From Skermanella mucosa (GTDB lineage Bacteria > Pseudomonadota > Alphaproteobacteria > Azospirillales > Azospirillaceae), in contig NZ_CP086106.1 in assembly GCF_016765655.2 (NCBI RefSeq), positions 1 through 64,000 of the forward strand: a stretch of 64,000 bases of DNA, read 5' to 3'. Below the pieces are notes generated by a model. The model was given only the letters and a program-made list of their open reading frames with translations, was not told the origin of the DNA and did no database searches. Position numbers and translations under genes: made by a program. Below, in pieces: positions 39,377-49,543 of this stretch (positions are counted from its first letter, which is position 1; every line of letters starts with the position of its first letter).

Positions 39377-42300
39377 GGCCTGCTCCGTTGTTGGGCGTCG
39401 GGACCCGTGAGATCGGTGAAACAGGCGATGCCCAGGATGTGGGTCACCAGGGTGCCGTCCGACGAGAGGGGCAGCAGCAGCCGTTCGAACAGCAGCGGCG
39501 CCGCGTCGGCAAGCGCGTAGCGGGCATATTCGTAGGAGGGCGATTCCGATTCGATGCACCGGCGGTACGAGGCGCCGGCGGAGCCAAGCTCTTCTCCGCC
39601 ATCATCGACCAGTTCGCCGACCAACGGCCGGCCCAGCCTCCGGGCGAGTTCGTCGCCGATCCGCAGGTAGCGGAACTCCCCGGTGCGGCCGCTGCCGATC
39701 ACTTCGACCAGGAAGCCGTTGTCGGCCACGGACCCGTCGTCGGGTGGGAAAAGATCAGGCCCCGGCAGGCCGCCGTCCGTGGCCCGGGCCTTCTTCCAGC
39801 GGTCATAGGCATCGCGCAGGCGGGGACTCCTCAACCGGTTGCGCAGCTTGTCCGCCGCCGCGGGTTCTGCCTGAAGTGCCGGCGGAAGGCGGCCCAGCCG
39901 TTCCAGGACCGCCTCGGCAAGCTGTGCCTTGCTGAACGGCTTCCGGAGCAGCCGCTCGCCGTCCGGAACGGTGTCCTCGCGGTCGCCGCTGATGAACAGG
40001 ACCGGCAGGTTCGGCCGGTCGAGCCGGAGCCGGGTCCCCAGCACCGGGCCGGAGTCGCCCGGCATCATGATGTCGGTCACGACGAGGTCCAGCGGGTCCG
40101 TGAGATGCGCCAGCGCGATCGCGGTCTCGGCGCTCCGGGCCTCGATCACGGCGTAGCCGAGATCGCGCAGCAGGTGCGCTGTCAGCGCCCGGAGGCTGTC
40201 GTCGTCGTCCACCAGCAGGATCGTGGCGCCTTCCGGCGGGGCAGCCCCGGCGTCCGGCAGTTGCTCGTCCTTGTGCGCCGAGATCTGGGCGCGCGGCAGG
40301 TGCAGTTCGATCGTCGTACCGGTCCCGATGGCGCTGAGGATGCGCAGCTTGCCGCCGGACTGCGTGGTCAGGGCATGGGCGGAGGCGAGGCCCAGGCCGG
40401 TGCCCCTGCCGCGCGGCTTGGTGGTGAAGAAGGGCTCCGACGCCCGGGCGACCACTTCCGGAGTCATGCCCACGCCGCTGTCCTTCACGGAGATGAGGAT
40501 TCCCTCCCGCGATCCCGTGCGCTCGTCGGCGGGAAGGTTCCGGGCCGATATCTCCAGCTCGCCGCCGTTCGGCATGGCGTCCCGGGCATTGGCCGCTAGG
40601 TTCAGCAGGACCGCGTTCAGGCGCGAGGGGTCGACGATCACCGGCCAGAGATCGTCCTGGAGGTCGAAGGCGCAACGCACCCCGCTGCCCGCGGTGTGGC
40701 AGATCATGTCCTCGCTTTCGCGCAGGATCGCGGCCAAATCGACCAGGGCCGGCTGCGTCTCCTCCCGCCGGGCGAAGGCCAGCAGGTGATGGATCAGGCC
40801 GGTCGCGCGGACCACAGCCTGCTCCCCCAGGTCGAGGATCCTGACCTGCTCCGGAACGTCGATCCGCCGCCTGAGCAGGCTGTAGCTGCTCTGGATGACA
40901 GCCAGGATGTTGTTGAAGTCGTGCGAGACGCCGCTGACCAGCTGGCCCAGCGCTTCCAGCTTCTGGGACTGCAGCAGCGCCGCCTGGGTCTCTTCCCGCC
41001 GGCGGATCTCCGCCGTGAGTTCCCGGGCGGCGTCGGTCAGCGCGCGGGTGCGCTCGGCGACGCGCGCCTCCAGGGCCGCGTTGCTGTCCCGCAGGATGGC
41101 CTCGGCGGTCTTGCGCTCGGTGACGTCCCAATTGACCCCGATGATGCGCTCTGGTTTGCCGGCCGCATTCCGCTGCACGCCGCACCGGATCGACAGCCAG
41201 CGGACCTCCTCCCCTTGCCGGAGCGGATCCGGAGGGCGCCGGACGCGGAAATCCAGCTCGAACCCCCGGCCCGTCCGGACGGCCTGGTCTATCCGGTCCA
41301 GCAGGGTGGCGCGATCCTTGGGGTCGATCAGTGCCCCGAACGCATTGAGGCTCGGCGCGGGCGTGGCCGGGTCGATCCCGAAGAGGCGGTACTGGATATC
41401 GTTCCAGGCCATGCGGGTGTCCGTCACGTCCATCTGCCAGATGCCGACCGCGGCGGCGTCGAGCGCGAAGCGCAGGCGTTCCTCGCTCTCCCGCAACGCC
41501 GCCTCGACCTGCTTGCGGGCGGTGACGTCGGCGGTGATCCCGGTCAGGCGGACCTTGCGGCCGTCCCGATCGAAAACGGCCGCTGCGGATTCCTCGAGCC
41601 AGGCCACCGCGCCGTCGGGGCGCTGGTATCTGTAGGAGACGGTGTAGTTCGGGGAAGCAGGCTCCAGCCGGGCCACGGCGGCGGCGAACTCCGCGCGATC
41701 CTCTGGATGGACGGTGGCGAAGAAGTTCCGTCCGGTATCCGCCGTCGCATTCCCCTCCAGGCCGAGGATCGCCGCGCAGCCTTCGCTCCTGCGCACTTCG
41801 TCGGTCCCGATGTCCCAGTCGAAGGCGAACATGCGTCCGGCGGCCATCGCGCGGGCCAGCTGTTCCTCGGCGTCGATCAGCTGGCGTTCCAGCAGCTTGT
41901 TCGCGGTTATGTCCGTGGTGGTGCCGACGAAACCGGTGATCTCTCCCGTATCGTTCCGCTCAACCAGGGATTCGCCCAGCACCCAGGTGGTTTTGCCCGA
42001 CGGCGTGCGGAAGCGGTATTCTAAACGGAAAGGCCGGTTCTCAAGGGCGCTGCGACGCCATTCGGAGAAGACCCGGTCGTAGTCCTCCGGATGAAGGAAA
42101 TCGGTCCAGCCATTGCCGAGCGCCTGCTCCGGCCGGGCGCCGGCCATTTCGCACCAGCGCTCGTTGACGCCGGTGCAGCGCCCCTCCGGGTCGGTGCGGA
42201 AGATCCCGACCGGCGAGCCGAGCTCCAGGATACGGTACTGGCTTTCGGCCGCGCGCAGCGCCATGGACCTCTCGTCCAATTTCTGGAAGGCGGTGGTGAG

Positions 42301-43359
42301 AGCCAGGCCGATCTCGTTGGCTTCCCGCCAGCCGGTGCGGATCCGGGGGACGGCTTCGCCGCCCCGCAACGCCCTGCCCGCCAAGGTCAGCCGTTGCGCC
42401 GCCCGCGACATGCGGAGGCCCAGGCCATAGGCCAGGAGCCCGGACAGGGCGAGCAGGACGCTGCCGAGCAGAACGGAAGACCAGATTTCGGCCATGACCG
42501 CGGCGTCGACGGCCTGGTCGGGCAGGTCGACCGTGGCGACCCATCCGGTCAGGTCGGACCTGCTGTAGCCCGAGACGAGATCGGCGCCTCCCGGTCCGGC
42601 CGCGGTCGTCACGCCCTCGCTTGCGATCCTTCCGGGGGGGCCGGCCCCCCCGGCGTTCTCCCGATTCGGGCCATCCAGGTTCTGGCCGTCCAGATCCGGA
42701 CCCTCCCGGGCCGGCACGCGGCTCAGGACGTTGCCTTTGCGGTCGGTGACGGTGGCGGTCAGGCCGTCGCCGATTCGGGCCTGGGTCAGGATGTCCTCGA
42801 TGCGCTTCAACGGAAGGCTGGCGGTCAGGAAATAGGCGACCTCTCCGGCTCGAAAAACCGGGACGACGATGCCGACGACCTCGGTCCCCGAGACCGGCCC
42901 GATCACCAGGTCCGATACGCGGGGCATCCTGGTTTCGAGAACGGACCGCGCGACATCGTCGTCGAAGAAGGAAGGCAGCGGCGTGTTCCAGGGGACCCGC
43001 GTGTTGAGCCGCTGCCGCTCGGTCCGGTCGGTCAGGAGGATGACGATACCGTGGCGCTCGGTGATCCGGCTCGCCAGCTGGTGGAAGGTCGCGAAATCCT
43101 CCTGCTGGAGCGAGGGCATCAGGGCCAGGGTCTCCAGCATCGCCGTTACGCCGCGCATGTCGCGATCGATCATGGCCGTGATCGATCGCGATTCCTTGAG
43201 CAGATCCCGCTCGATCTGCGACCGCTGGAGACCGACTTGATGCAGCAGCAGATAGGACGCGAATATCGAAATCGGTATGAACAAGCCAAGAGCGAGCAAA
43301 ACCAGATGGCCCCTGGTGGAAATGCCTTGGTTTCTACAGACTAAGCTAATACGAGACAT
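39373..43359 (-). CDS. Large hybrid sensor histidine kinase with PAS domains, receiver and C-terminal PAS-like domain
   Basis: The protein has 1328 residues. An N-terminal span (about 18-40), a periplasmic Cache-like sensor and a second span (about 295-318) are followed by at least three PAS domains (about 365-485, 500-620, 625-750). The HisKA box LGQLVSGVSHDFNNILAVI has His near 812. An HATPase region (LLNLAANARDAMPNGG, SGVGMTPE, GRGTGLGLASAHAL) comes next. The receiver starts LLVDDDDSLRAL and has its phospho-acceptor in VVTDIMMPGDSGPV near residue 1095. The C-terminal 140 residues (DAYDRWKKARATDGGLP, FRYLRIGDELARRLG, FERLLLPLSSDGTLV) are a PAS_5-like module. It is operonic with the PYP homologue, so light input is plausible. 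Confidence 0.92.
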   Translation of the reverse strand: MSRISLVCRNQGISTRGHLVLLALGLFIPISIFASYLLLHQVGLQRSQIERDLLKESRSITAMIDRDMRGVTAMLETLALMPSLQQEDFATFHQLASRITERHGIVILLTDRTERQRLNTRVPWNTPLPSFFDDDVARSVLETRMPRVSDLVIGPVSGTEVVGIVVPVFRAGEVAYFLTASLPLKRIEDILTQARIGDGLTATVTDRKGNVLSRVPAREGPDLDGQNLDGPNRENAGGAGPPGRIASEGVTTAAGPGGADLVSGYSRSDLTGWVATVDLPDQAVDAAVMAEIWSSVLLGSVLLALSGLLAYGLGLRMSRAAQRLTLAGRALRGGEAVPRIRTGWREANEIGLALTTAFQKLDERSMALRAAESQYRILELGSPVGIFRTDPEGRCTGVNERWCEMAGARPEQALGNGWTDFLHPEDYDRVFSEWRRSALENRPFRLEYRFRTPSGKTTWVLGESLVERNDTGEITGFVGTTTDITANKLLERQLIDAEEQLARAMAAGRMFAFDWDIGTDEVRRSEGCAAILGLEGNATADTGRNFFATVHPEDRAEFAAAVARLEPASPNYTVSYRYQRPDGAVAWLEESAAAVFDRDGRKVRLTGITADVTARKQVEAALRESEERLRFALDAAAVGIWQMDVTDTRMAWNDIQYRLFGIDPATPAPSLNAFGALIDPKDRATLLDRIDQAVRTGRGFELDFRVRRPPDPLRQGEEVRWLSIRCGVQRNAAGKPERIIGVNWDVTERKTAEAILRDSNAALEARVAERTRALTDAARELTAEIRRREETQAALLQSQKLEALGQLVSGVSHDFNNILAVIQSSYSLLRRRIDVPEQVRILDLGEQAVVRATGLIHHLLAFARREETQPALVDLAAILRESEDMICHTAGSGVRCAFDLQDDLWPVIVDPSRLNAVLLNLAANARDAMPNGGELEISARNLPADERTGSREGILISVKDSGVGMTPEVVARASEPFFTTKPRGRGTGLGLASAHALTTQSGGKLRILSAIGTGTTIELHLPRAQISAHKDEQLPDAGAAPPEGATILLVDDDDSLRALTAHLLRDLGYAVIEARSAETAIALAHLTDPLDLVVTDIMMPGDSGPVLGTRLRLDRPNLPVLFISGDREDTVPDGERLLRKPFSKAQLAEAVLERLGRLPPALQAEPAAADKLRNRLRSPRLRDAYDRWKKARATDGGLPGPDLFPPDDGSVADNGFLVEVIGSGRTGEFRYLRIGDELARRLGRPLVGELVDDGGEELGSAGASYRRCIESESPSYEYARYALADAAPLLFERLLLPLSSDGTLVTHILGIACFTDLTGPDAQQRSRP

Positions 43360-43643
43360 TAGTGGCTAGCCCCTGGCTTTGCCTCATTTATTTGTTTCTA
43401 CCCACAAGTCCGTTATTTGTATAATTTTTTCTTGGTTCGGACTTCAGCCATTTATCCGGTATGACGGGTATAGGATGCGCCGCGGACAGGCCACCACGGA
43501 AAACAGCTATGTTGTAACATGCACATCCCTTCACGGGCCAGTGACATGATCCGGCGATCTCGTGTCCTGGTCTTCTGTCCCGGCCGGCGAGGGCGCGCAA
43601 ATCTAACCCTTTATTTTCCACTCTTTGCCGTCATGCTTCGGGA

Positions 43644-46600
43644 TCATCCGACCGCCGTGATCCCCGCGGCCGCCTCGCGGTCCTCCCGGGCCAGGGCGGT
43701 CAGTCCGAAATCGTGCAGGATCGCGTAAAGCGACGGGACCACCACCAGCACCAGCACGGTGGACGCCAGCAGGCCGAACACCAGGCTGACCACCAGCGGC
43801 TGGAGCACCTGGGCCTGGAGGCTGCGCTCGGCCAGCAGCGGCAGCAGCCCGGCGATGGTGGTCAGCGAGGTCAGCAGCACCGCGCGGAAGCGCTGGCGGC
43901 TGGCGATCCGGGCGGCCGACACGACGTCGCGTCCTTCCCGCGCGCGGAGCTTGACGAACTCGACCAGCAGGATCGAGTCGTTGACCACGATGCCGGCCAG
44001 CGAGACGAAGCCGATCATGCTCGGCATGGAGACGTCGAAGCCGGCGAGCCAGTGTCCCCAGACCACGCCGATCAGCGCCATCGGGATCGCGACCATGACG
44101 ATGACCGGCTCGACATAGCTGCGGAACTGAAGGCTCAGCAGCACGAAGATGCCGAACAGGCCGATCATGAAGCCGCGCTTGAGGCTGTCGCCGGTCTTGC
44201 CCTGCTCCCGCTCCTGGCCTTCCAGCGTGATGTCGACCTCCGGGTAGCGGGCGCGCAGCTCGGGCAGGAAGCGGGCGCGGGTGTCCGCGATCACCTCGTT
44301 GGCGTTGGCGATCCGGGTGTCGATCTCGCCCCGGACGATCACGGTGCGCCGGCCGTCGATCCGGCCGATCCGGGCATAGCCGCGGTCCGGCTCCAGCACC
44401 GCGATCGAGCGCAGCGGCGCCTGGCCGCCGTCGGGCAGGGTGACCGGGAAATCCTCCAGGTCGGCCAGGGTGGTTCGGTCGGCCGCGGCCAGCCGGACAT
44501 CGACCTCGATCGATTCGCTGCCGACCTGAAGCTCCGCCGCGGTCTGGCCGAAATAGGCCGCCCGGAGCTGGGCCGCCAGAGCCGCCGAGTCGAGCCCCTG
44601 GCCGAAGATGCCTTCGCGCAGGCGGAGCCCCATTTCCGGCTTGCCGGGGCGCAGGTCGTCGGACAGGTCCTCGACGCCCCGGTAGCGGCCCAGCCAGTCC
44701 TGGAGTTCCAGGGAGGCCGCCTTCAGCCGGTCCAGGTCGCCGCCGGCCAGCCTTATGTCGATCGGCAGGCCGCCGGGGCCGACCTGCGCCTCCTTGAAGG
44801 TCAGCGCCAGCACGTCGGGCAGGGGACCGATCTCGGCCCGCCACAGGGCGGTGATCTCGTCGATCGTGCCGTCCCGCCGCTCGGCCGTCAGCAGGTCGGC
44901 GGAGACCGAGGCGAGGTGCGGCCCGGTCTCGTAGGCGTCCTGGTTCTCGTTGAAACGCACGGTTACCGCCCGCACCAGGGCGGCGCCGTCGGGCTGGCGC
45001 GGGGCGAGATGCGCCGTGACGCGGTCCAGCGCCTCGGTCACCCGGTCCACCACCTCCTCGGTCCGGGCCAGCGGCGTGCCCTGGGGCAGCAGGATGCGCG
45101 CCTCCAGCACGTTGCCGTCGATCTGCGGGAAGGCCCGGAACTTGACGGTGCCGCCGGCCAGCATGGCGGCCGACACCAGCACCGCGCAGATCACCAGCCC
45201 GAGCGTCAGGTAGCGCCACTCGACCGCCCGGTCCACCAGGCCGCCGAGCAGCCGGTCGCGCACGAAGTCGAACCCGCGGTCGAGGTGGACCCGCACCGCG
45301 TTCCGCCGCTCGCCGCCGGGCGGGATGCTCTTCGCCAGATGGTGCGGCAGGATCAGGAAGGCCTCGACGATGCTGACCGTCAGCGCGATGATCAGCACCA
45401 CCGGAAGGACCGCCATCACCTTGCCGATGTCGCCCTGCATCAGGATCAGCGGCCCGAACACGCATACCGTGGTCACGTAGGAGGCGAAAACCCCCGAGGC
45501 GACCTCGCGCGTGCCGTCGATCACCGCCTCCATCGGCGGCAGCCCGGCGGCAAGCTTGGTGGCCACGTTCTCGGCGATCACGATGGCGTCGTCCATCAGC
45601 AGGCCCAGCGCGATCAGCAGGCCCACCATGGTGATCATGTTGATCGACAGGCCCATGAACTGCATGGCGAAGACGGTGCCGGCCAGCGCCACCGGCAGGC
45701 CCATGGCGACCCAGAAGGAATAGCGTAGGCTGAAGAACAGCCACATGGACAGGAAGACCAGCGCGATCCCCTGGAACGCGTTGCCGGTCAGCATGTCCAG
45801 CCGGTCCTGCACGATCGAGGAGACGTCCTGGGTCAGCGCGTAGCCGACGCCGGGAGGGGCGGAGCGCAGCTCCTGCTCGACGAAGCCGCGGACCGCGGCC
45901 ATGACCCGCAGCGTGTCCTGCTGCTTGGTCTTGGTCACGCGGAGCATGGCGGCGCGTTTGCCGTCGAACAGGGTCTTGGCCTCGTCCAGCTCGAACCGTT
46001 CGGTGATCGCCGCGATGGCGCCCAGCCGCACCTCGCCGCCGCCGGTCCCGCCGATCACCACGAGGTCGGCGAGCTGGCGCACGGTCCGCCGCTCGTCGGC
46101 GAACCGGACGGTCAGGCTGCGCTCCGCCGTCTCCAGGGTGCCGGCCGGCTGGTCCAGGCTCTGGCGGCCGATGATGCCGGCGACGTCGGCGACGCTCAGC
46201 CCGTGGGCGCGGAGCGCGCCCTGATCCAGCTCAACCCGGATCTGGCGCTGGGAGAAGCCGGTCAGCGTCGCTTCGGACACCTCGGGCAGGCGCAGCAGGC
46301 GCTCGCGCACGCCCTCGGCGTAGATCTTCAGGTCGGGCACCGACATCGGGCCGGTGATGGCAATCGACACCACCCGGTCGGTCAGGTTGAGCCGCTTGAT
46401 CACCGGCCGCTCGACCAGGTCGGGGAAGGTGGTGATCGCCTCGACCTCGGCCTTGACGTCCTCCAGGAAACGGTCGGGATTGCCGCCCTCGACCATGTCG
46501 ATGATCGCGGCGGCCAGCCCCTCGCGCGATTCGCAGCGGACCTCGTCCACGCCGCTGACGCCGGCGACCGCGTCCTCGATGCGCTGGCAGACGGCCTCCT

Positions 46601-46772
46601 CGACCTCCTCCGCGCTGGCGCCGGGGTAGGGGACCTGGATCTGCACCTGGCTGAGGGTGAAGTCGGGGAAGGTCTCCCGCCGCAGCGACGGCGCCGTGAC
46701 CAGCCCGATCACCAGCAGGAACAGCATCAGCAGGTTGGCGGCGGTCGGGTGGCGGGCGAACCAGGCGATCAT
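43644..46772 (-). CDS. RND-type efflux transporter permease (AcrB/MMPL-like)
   Basis: This inner-membrane proton-driven pump has 1042 residues and about 12 spans. It begins MIAWFARHPTAANLLMLFLLVIGLVTAPSL. It shows VPYPGASAEEVEEAVCQRIEDAV, the spans GLPVALAGTVFAMQFMGLSINMITMVGLLIALGLLMDDAIVIAENV, and the later mirror segment SMIGFVSLAGIVVNDSILLVEFVK. The start has a plausible upstream site. The periplasmic adaptor gene ends 13 bp before its ATG, so the two form one unit. No TolC-like outer-membrane gene is adjacent. Substrate specificity cannot be assigned; the group includes drug and metal pumps. Confidence 0.94.
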   Translation of the reverse strand: MIAWFARHPTAANLLMLFLLVIGLVTAPSLRRETFPDFTLSQVQIQVPYPGASAEEVEEAVCQRIEDAVAGVSGVDEVRCESREGLAAAIIDMVEGGNPDRFLEDVKAEVEAITTFPDLVERPVIKRLNLTDRVVSIAITGPMSVPDLKIYAEGVRERLLRLPEVSEATLTGFSQRQIRVELDQGALRAHGLSVADVAGIIGRQSLDQPAGTLETAERSLTVRFADERRTVRQLADLVVIGGTGGGEVRLGAIAAITERFELDEAKTLFDGKRAAMLRVTKTKQQDTLRVMAAVRGFVEQELRSAPPGVGYALTQDVSSIVQDRLDMLTGNAFQGIALVFLSMWLFFSLRYSFWVAMGLPVALAGTVFAMQFMGLSINMITMVGLLIALGLLMDDAIVIAENVATKLAAGLPPMEAVIDGTREVASGVFASYVTTVCVFGPLILMQGDIGKVMAVLPVVLIIALTVSIVEAFLILPHHLAKSIPPGGERRNAVRVHLDRGFDFVRDRLLGGLVDRAVEWRYLTLGLVICAVLVSAAMLAGGTVKFRAFPQIDGNVLEARILLPQGTPLARTEEVVDRVTEALDRVTAHLAPRQPDGAALVRAVTVRFNENQDAYETGPHLASVSADLLTAERRDGTIDEITALWRAEIGPLPDVLALTFKEAQVGPGGLPIDIRLAGGDLDRLKAASLELQDWLGRYRGVEDLSDDLRPGKPEMGLRLREGIFGQGLDSAALAAQLRAAYFGQTAAELQVGSESIEVDVRLAAADRTTLADLEDFPVTLPDGGQAPLRSIAVLEPDRGYARIGRIDGRRTVIVRGEIDTRIANANEVIADTRARFLPELRARYPEVDITLEGQEREQGKTGDSLKRGFMIGLFGIFVLLSLQFRSYVEPVIVMVAIPMALIGVVWGHWLAGFDVSMPSMIGFVSLAGIVVNDSILLVEFVKLRAREGRDVVSAARIASRQRFRAVLLTSLTTIAGLLPLLAERSLQAQVLQPLVVSLVFGLLASTVLVLVVVPSLYAILHDFGLTALAREDREAAAGITAVG

Positions 46773-46785
46773 GGGGCGTGACCGG

Positions 46786-48201
46786 TCAATGCATCGGGGG
46801 TGCGGCGGCGGCATCCCGCGCGAGGCCGGACTCGGCGGCCTCGTCGCGGAGCGGCGCCAGCAGCATGCCCTCCACCGCCGGGATCAGGTCGGAGATCACC
46901 ACGCGCTCGCCCGGCTTCAATCCTTCCGCAATCGCTATGAAGCCGCCATGGGCGTCGGCGACCGTGACGCGGCGGATTTCCAGCCGGTCGTCCCGGGTGG
47001 CGACATGGACATGGTCCCCGGGCTGCAGGGCCGCCCGGGGGATGACCGGCACCGGCGGGCCGGGGGGAGCCCTCAGCTCGACCTCGACGAACATGCCCTT
47101 GGTCAGCGGCGGCCGGATCCCGGGAATCGCCTTGGCGTAGGGCTGGTCCACCACGACCATCACCTCGATCGTGCGCGTCTTGGGATCGACGCCGTCGCCC
47201 ATGCGGGCGAAACGGGCGGGCCACTCGGCCGACAGGGTGCCGGTGCGCAGCCGGACCACCGCCTCCAGCCCCAGCTTGTCCAGCGGCGGCAGGCCGCGGT
47301 CGGGCTCGACCGAGCCGCCGCCGAGCAGCCCGGCGACGAGCGGCCGCAGCCGGTCCAGCGGCACCTGGGCCGCCACCTCGGCCAGCTCGATCCCGTCGGC
47401 GCCGGCGAGCTGGGTGCCGGGCGCCGCGTACTGCCCGCGTTCCACCGAGACCTCGTTGATCCGGCCGGCAAAGGGCATGCGGATCTCCGTCCGCTCCAGC
47501 GCCAGCCGGGCCTCGGACAGCTGCGAGTCCTGGAGGGCCGCCGTTGCCCGCAGCTGGTCGCGCTGGCTGGGGATCAGGTCGAGCGAGGTCTGCTGGCCCT
47601 GGAGCCGCTGGCGCTGGGCCAGCATCGAGTTGAGCGCCTGGTCGAGCGCCGACTGGCTGCCGGCGCCCGAGGCGGACAGGTTGCGCTTGCGCTCCACGTC
47701 CTGGGTGGCGACGGCCAGCGCCTCGCGCTCGATCGCGACCGCCTGGCGGAGGTTGGCCTCGCGGACGTCCAGTTCCCGGATCTGCGCCTCGGTGGAGCGC
47801 TGCTGCGCCTCCATCCGGGCGATCGCCAGCTCGTAGTCGGCGGGGTCGATCCGCACCAGCAGGGCGCCGGCGGGAAGCAAGGCGCCGCGTTTCAATTCGG
47901 GATGGATCTCGACGACGGTGCCGCCGACCTGGGCGATGGCGGTCCAGACCCGGTCGGGGCGCACCGGGCCGAAGCCCGTGGCGCGCGGGGCCACGGGCAG
48001 GGCCGCTACCTCGATCACCCGCGCCGGCCGCGCGGTCTCGGCCCGCTCGACCTGGACGGGCACCGCCTTGTCGCGGGCGAAGGTGACGAGGACGAAGGCG
48101 CCGAGCAGGACGGGCGGGACGATCAGGAGGCGGCGCCACCATGACCTGCCCGTCGCCCCCGGTGCGGGGACCCGGTCTTCTCCGGGCCGGCTGGCGGACA
48201 T
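46786..48201 (-). CDS. RND efflux periplasmic adaptor (membrane fusion protein)
   Basis: The protein has 471 residues from ATG 48201, with GAGGAATTCCGCC upstream. One N-terminal span (LLIVPPVLLGAFVLVTFA) is followed by a split lipoyl domain (VGGTVVEIHPELKRGALLPAGALLVRIDPADYE ... RMPFAGRINEVSVERGQYAAPGTQL). Between the halves lies a coiled-coil hairpin (about residues 140-250). The barrel and C-terminal domain follow. It bridges the RND pump to an outer-membrane channel. The permease gene follows 13 bp downstream. Confidence 0.93.
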   Translation of the reverse strand: MSASRPGEDRVPAPGATGRSWWRRLLIVPPVLLGAFVLVTFARDKAVPVQVERAETARPARVIEVAALPVAPRATGFGPVRPDRVWTAIAQVGGTVVEIHPELKRGALLPAGALLVRIDPADYELAIARMEAQQRSTEAQIRELDVREANLRQAVAIEREALAVATQDVERKRNLSASGAGSQSALDQALNSMLAQRQRLQGQQTSLDLIPSQRDQLRATAALQDSQLSEARLALERTEIRMPFAGRINEVSVERGQYAAPGTQLAGADGIELAEVAAQVPLDRLRPLVAGLLGGGSVEPDRGLPPLDKLGLEAVVRLRTGTLSAEWPARFARMGDGVDPKTRTIEVMVVVDQPYAKAIPGIRPPLTKGMFVEVELRAPPGPPVPVIPRAALQPGDHVHVATRDDRLEIRRVTVADAHGGFIAIAEGLKPGERVVISDLIPAVEGMLLAPLRDEAAESGLARDAAAAPPMH

Positions 48202-48282
48202 GGCGGAATTCCTCGGACCAATTGTTTCAGGTTGCGCTAATATATCCGGAAGGGACCGTCGGCGCTCACCTGAAAATGTCGC

Positions 48283-48310
48283 AGGGCCGCCCCTTTTCCA
48301 AGGGCGGCCC
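48283..48310 (-). terminator. Hairpin between terC and the efflux adaptor gene
   Basis: GGGCCGCCCCTT (48284-48295) pairs, with one bulge, with AAGGGCGGCCC (48300-48310) across a TTCC loop. It lies downstream of the terC stop on the minus strand and upstream of the adaptor promoter region. It therefore probably ends the terC transcript. Confidence 0.65.
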
Positions 48311-48331
48311 CGGACATGCGTCACAAGGACG

Positions 48332-49354
48332 TCAGCGGGCGGTGGCGGGCGCCTCCTCCGCCCTGGGCCCGCTACCGCCGCCACCACCCCGGGTCATGAC
48401 CAGGGACACGATGACGCCGGCGGCCAGCAGGCCGAAGGTGACCGACAGCGAGATGACCGGGTCCAGCTTGCCGTAGAACTGGTTGTAGAAGATCTTGCCG
48501 CCGATGAAGATCAGCACCAGCGACAGCGCGTATTTGAGGTAATGGAACCGGTGGACCATCGCCGCCAGCGCGAAATAGAGCGCCCGCAGGCCCAGGATCG
48601 CGAAGATGTTGCTGGTGTAGACGATGAACGGGTCGGTCGTGATCGCGAAGATCGCGGGCACGCTGTCCACCGCGAAGACCAGGTCGGCGAACTCGATCAG
48701 CACCAGCGCCAGGAACAGCGGGGTCACGAACCGCACCATCCTGCCCGATCCTTTCGGGTCCGGAAGCTTTACGAAGAACTTTTCGCCGTGGAGCCGGTCG
48801 GTGACGTTGAGACGCCGGCGCAGGAACTTCAGGATCGGGTTCTTCTCGATGTCCGGCATGTTGTCGGACACCAGCAGCATCTTGACGCCGGTGATCAGCA
48901 GGAAGGCGCCGAAGATGAACAGGATCCAGTCGAACTCGGTGACCAGGGCGGCGCCCAGGCCGATCATGATGCCGCGCAGGACGATGACGCCCAGGATGCC
49001 CCAGACCAGCACGCGGTGCTGGTAGAGCCGGGGGATGGCGAAGTAGCTGAAGATCAGCGATATGACGAACACGTTGTCCATCGCCAGGCTCTTCTCGACG
49101 AAGAAGCCGGTGAAGTACTGCATGCCCGGCTCGGGGCCGAAATACCACCAGACCCAGGTGCCGAACAGGCAGCCCATGGCGATGTAGCCGGCGCTGAGCC
49201 AGAGGCTCTCGCCGATGCCGATTTCGTGTGTCTTGCGGTGGAGCACGCCGAGGTCGAAGGCCAGGAGGGCGATGACGATGGCGATGAAGGTGAACCAGAT
49301 CCAGGCGGGCTTGCCGAGGAAGTCCGCCGAAAGGACGGCGAGAAGGGCGTCCAT
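48332..49354 (-). CDS. TerC family membrane protein
   Basis: This integral membrane protein has 340 residues and about eight spans. Family hallmarks are SLAMDNVFVISLIFSYFAIP near residue 90 and the mirror segment LIEFADLVFAVDSVPAIFAITTDPFIVYTSN near 225, each with the acidic pair typical of TerC/Alx, which take part in metal (Mn) homeostasis or tellurite resistance. The product ends in a Gly/Ala/Arg-rich tail. The gene is flanked by hairpins and appears monocistronic. I looked for the Mn riboswitch often found before such genes and could not match it. Confidence 0.94.
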   Translation of the reverse strand: MDALLAVLSADFLGKPAWIWFTFIAIVIALLAFDLGVLHRKTHEIGIGESLWLSAGYIAMGCLFGTWVWWYFGPEPGMQYFTGFFVEKSLAMDNVFVISLIFSYFAIPRLYQHRVLVWGILGVIVLRGIMIGLGAALVTEFDWILFIFGAFLLITGVKMLLVSDNMPDIEKNPILKFLRRRLNVTDRLHGEKFFVKLPDPKGSGRMVRFVTPLFLALVLIEFADLVFAVDSVPAIFAITTDPFIVYTSNIFAILGLRALYFALAAMVHRFHYLKYALSLVLIFIGGKIFYNQFYGKLDPVISLSVTFGLLAAGVIVSLVMTRGGGGGSGPRAEEAPATAR

Positions 49355-49543
49355 GTGCCGAATGACCCGTTACGCTGCTGCGTCGGCTGTTGCTGACGAA
49401 GGTCCGACATCACGGTCGACGCCTCGACCGCCAGCGGGGCCCGGACCCTTATGCTTTGGCCAAGCCGAGATGGTCCCGGGCACCCATCGGCACAAGTCCC
49501 CGATAACCGAAATCCAACCAATCGAAAGACGATGGCCGCAAAC

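Noticed and set aside
43713-45728. 671-residue plus-strand open frame over the RND permease
   Set aside because: It is a composition shadow of the RND gene, His/Gln/Arg-rich with no domain.
49355-49543. yybP-ykoY manganese riboswitch before terC
   Set aside because: I compared the minus-strand leader with the conserved core of that riboswitch and found no convincing match.
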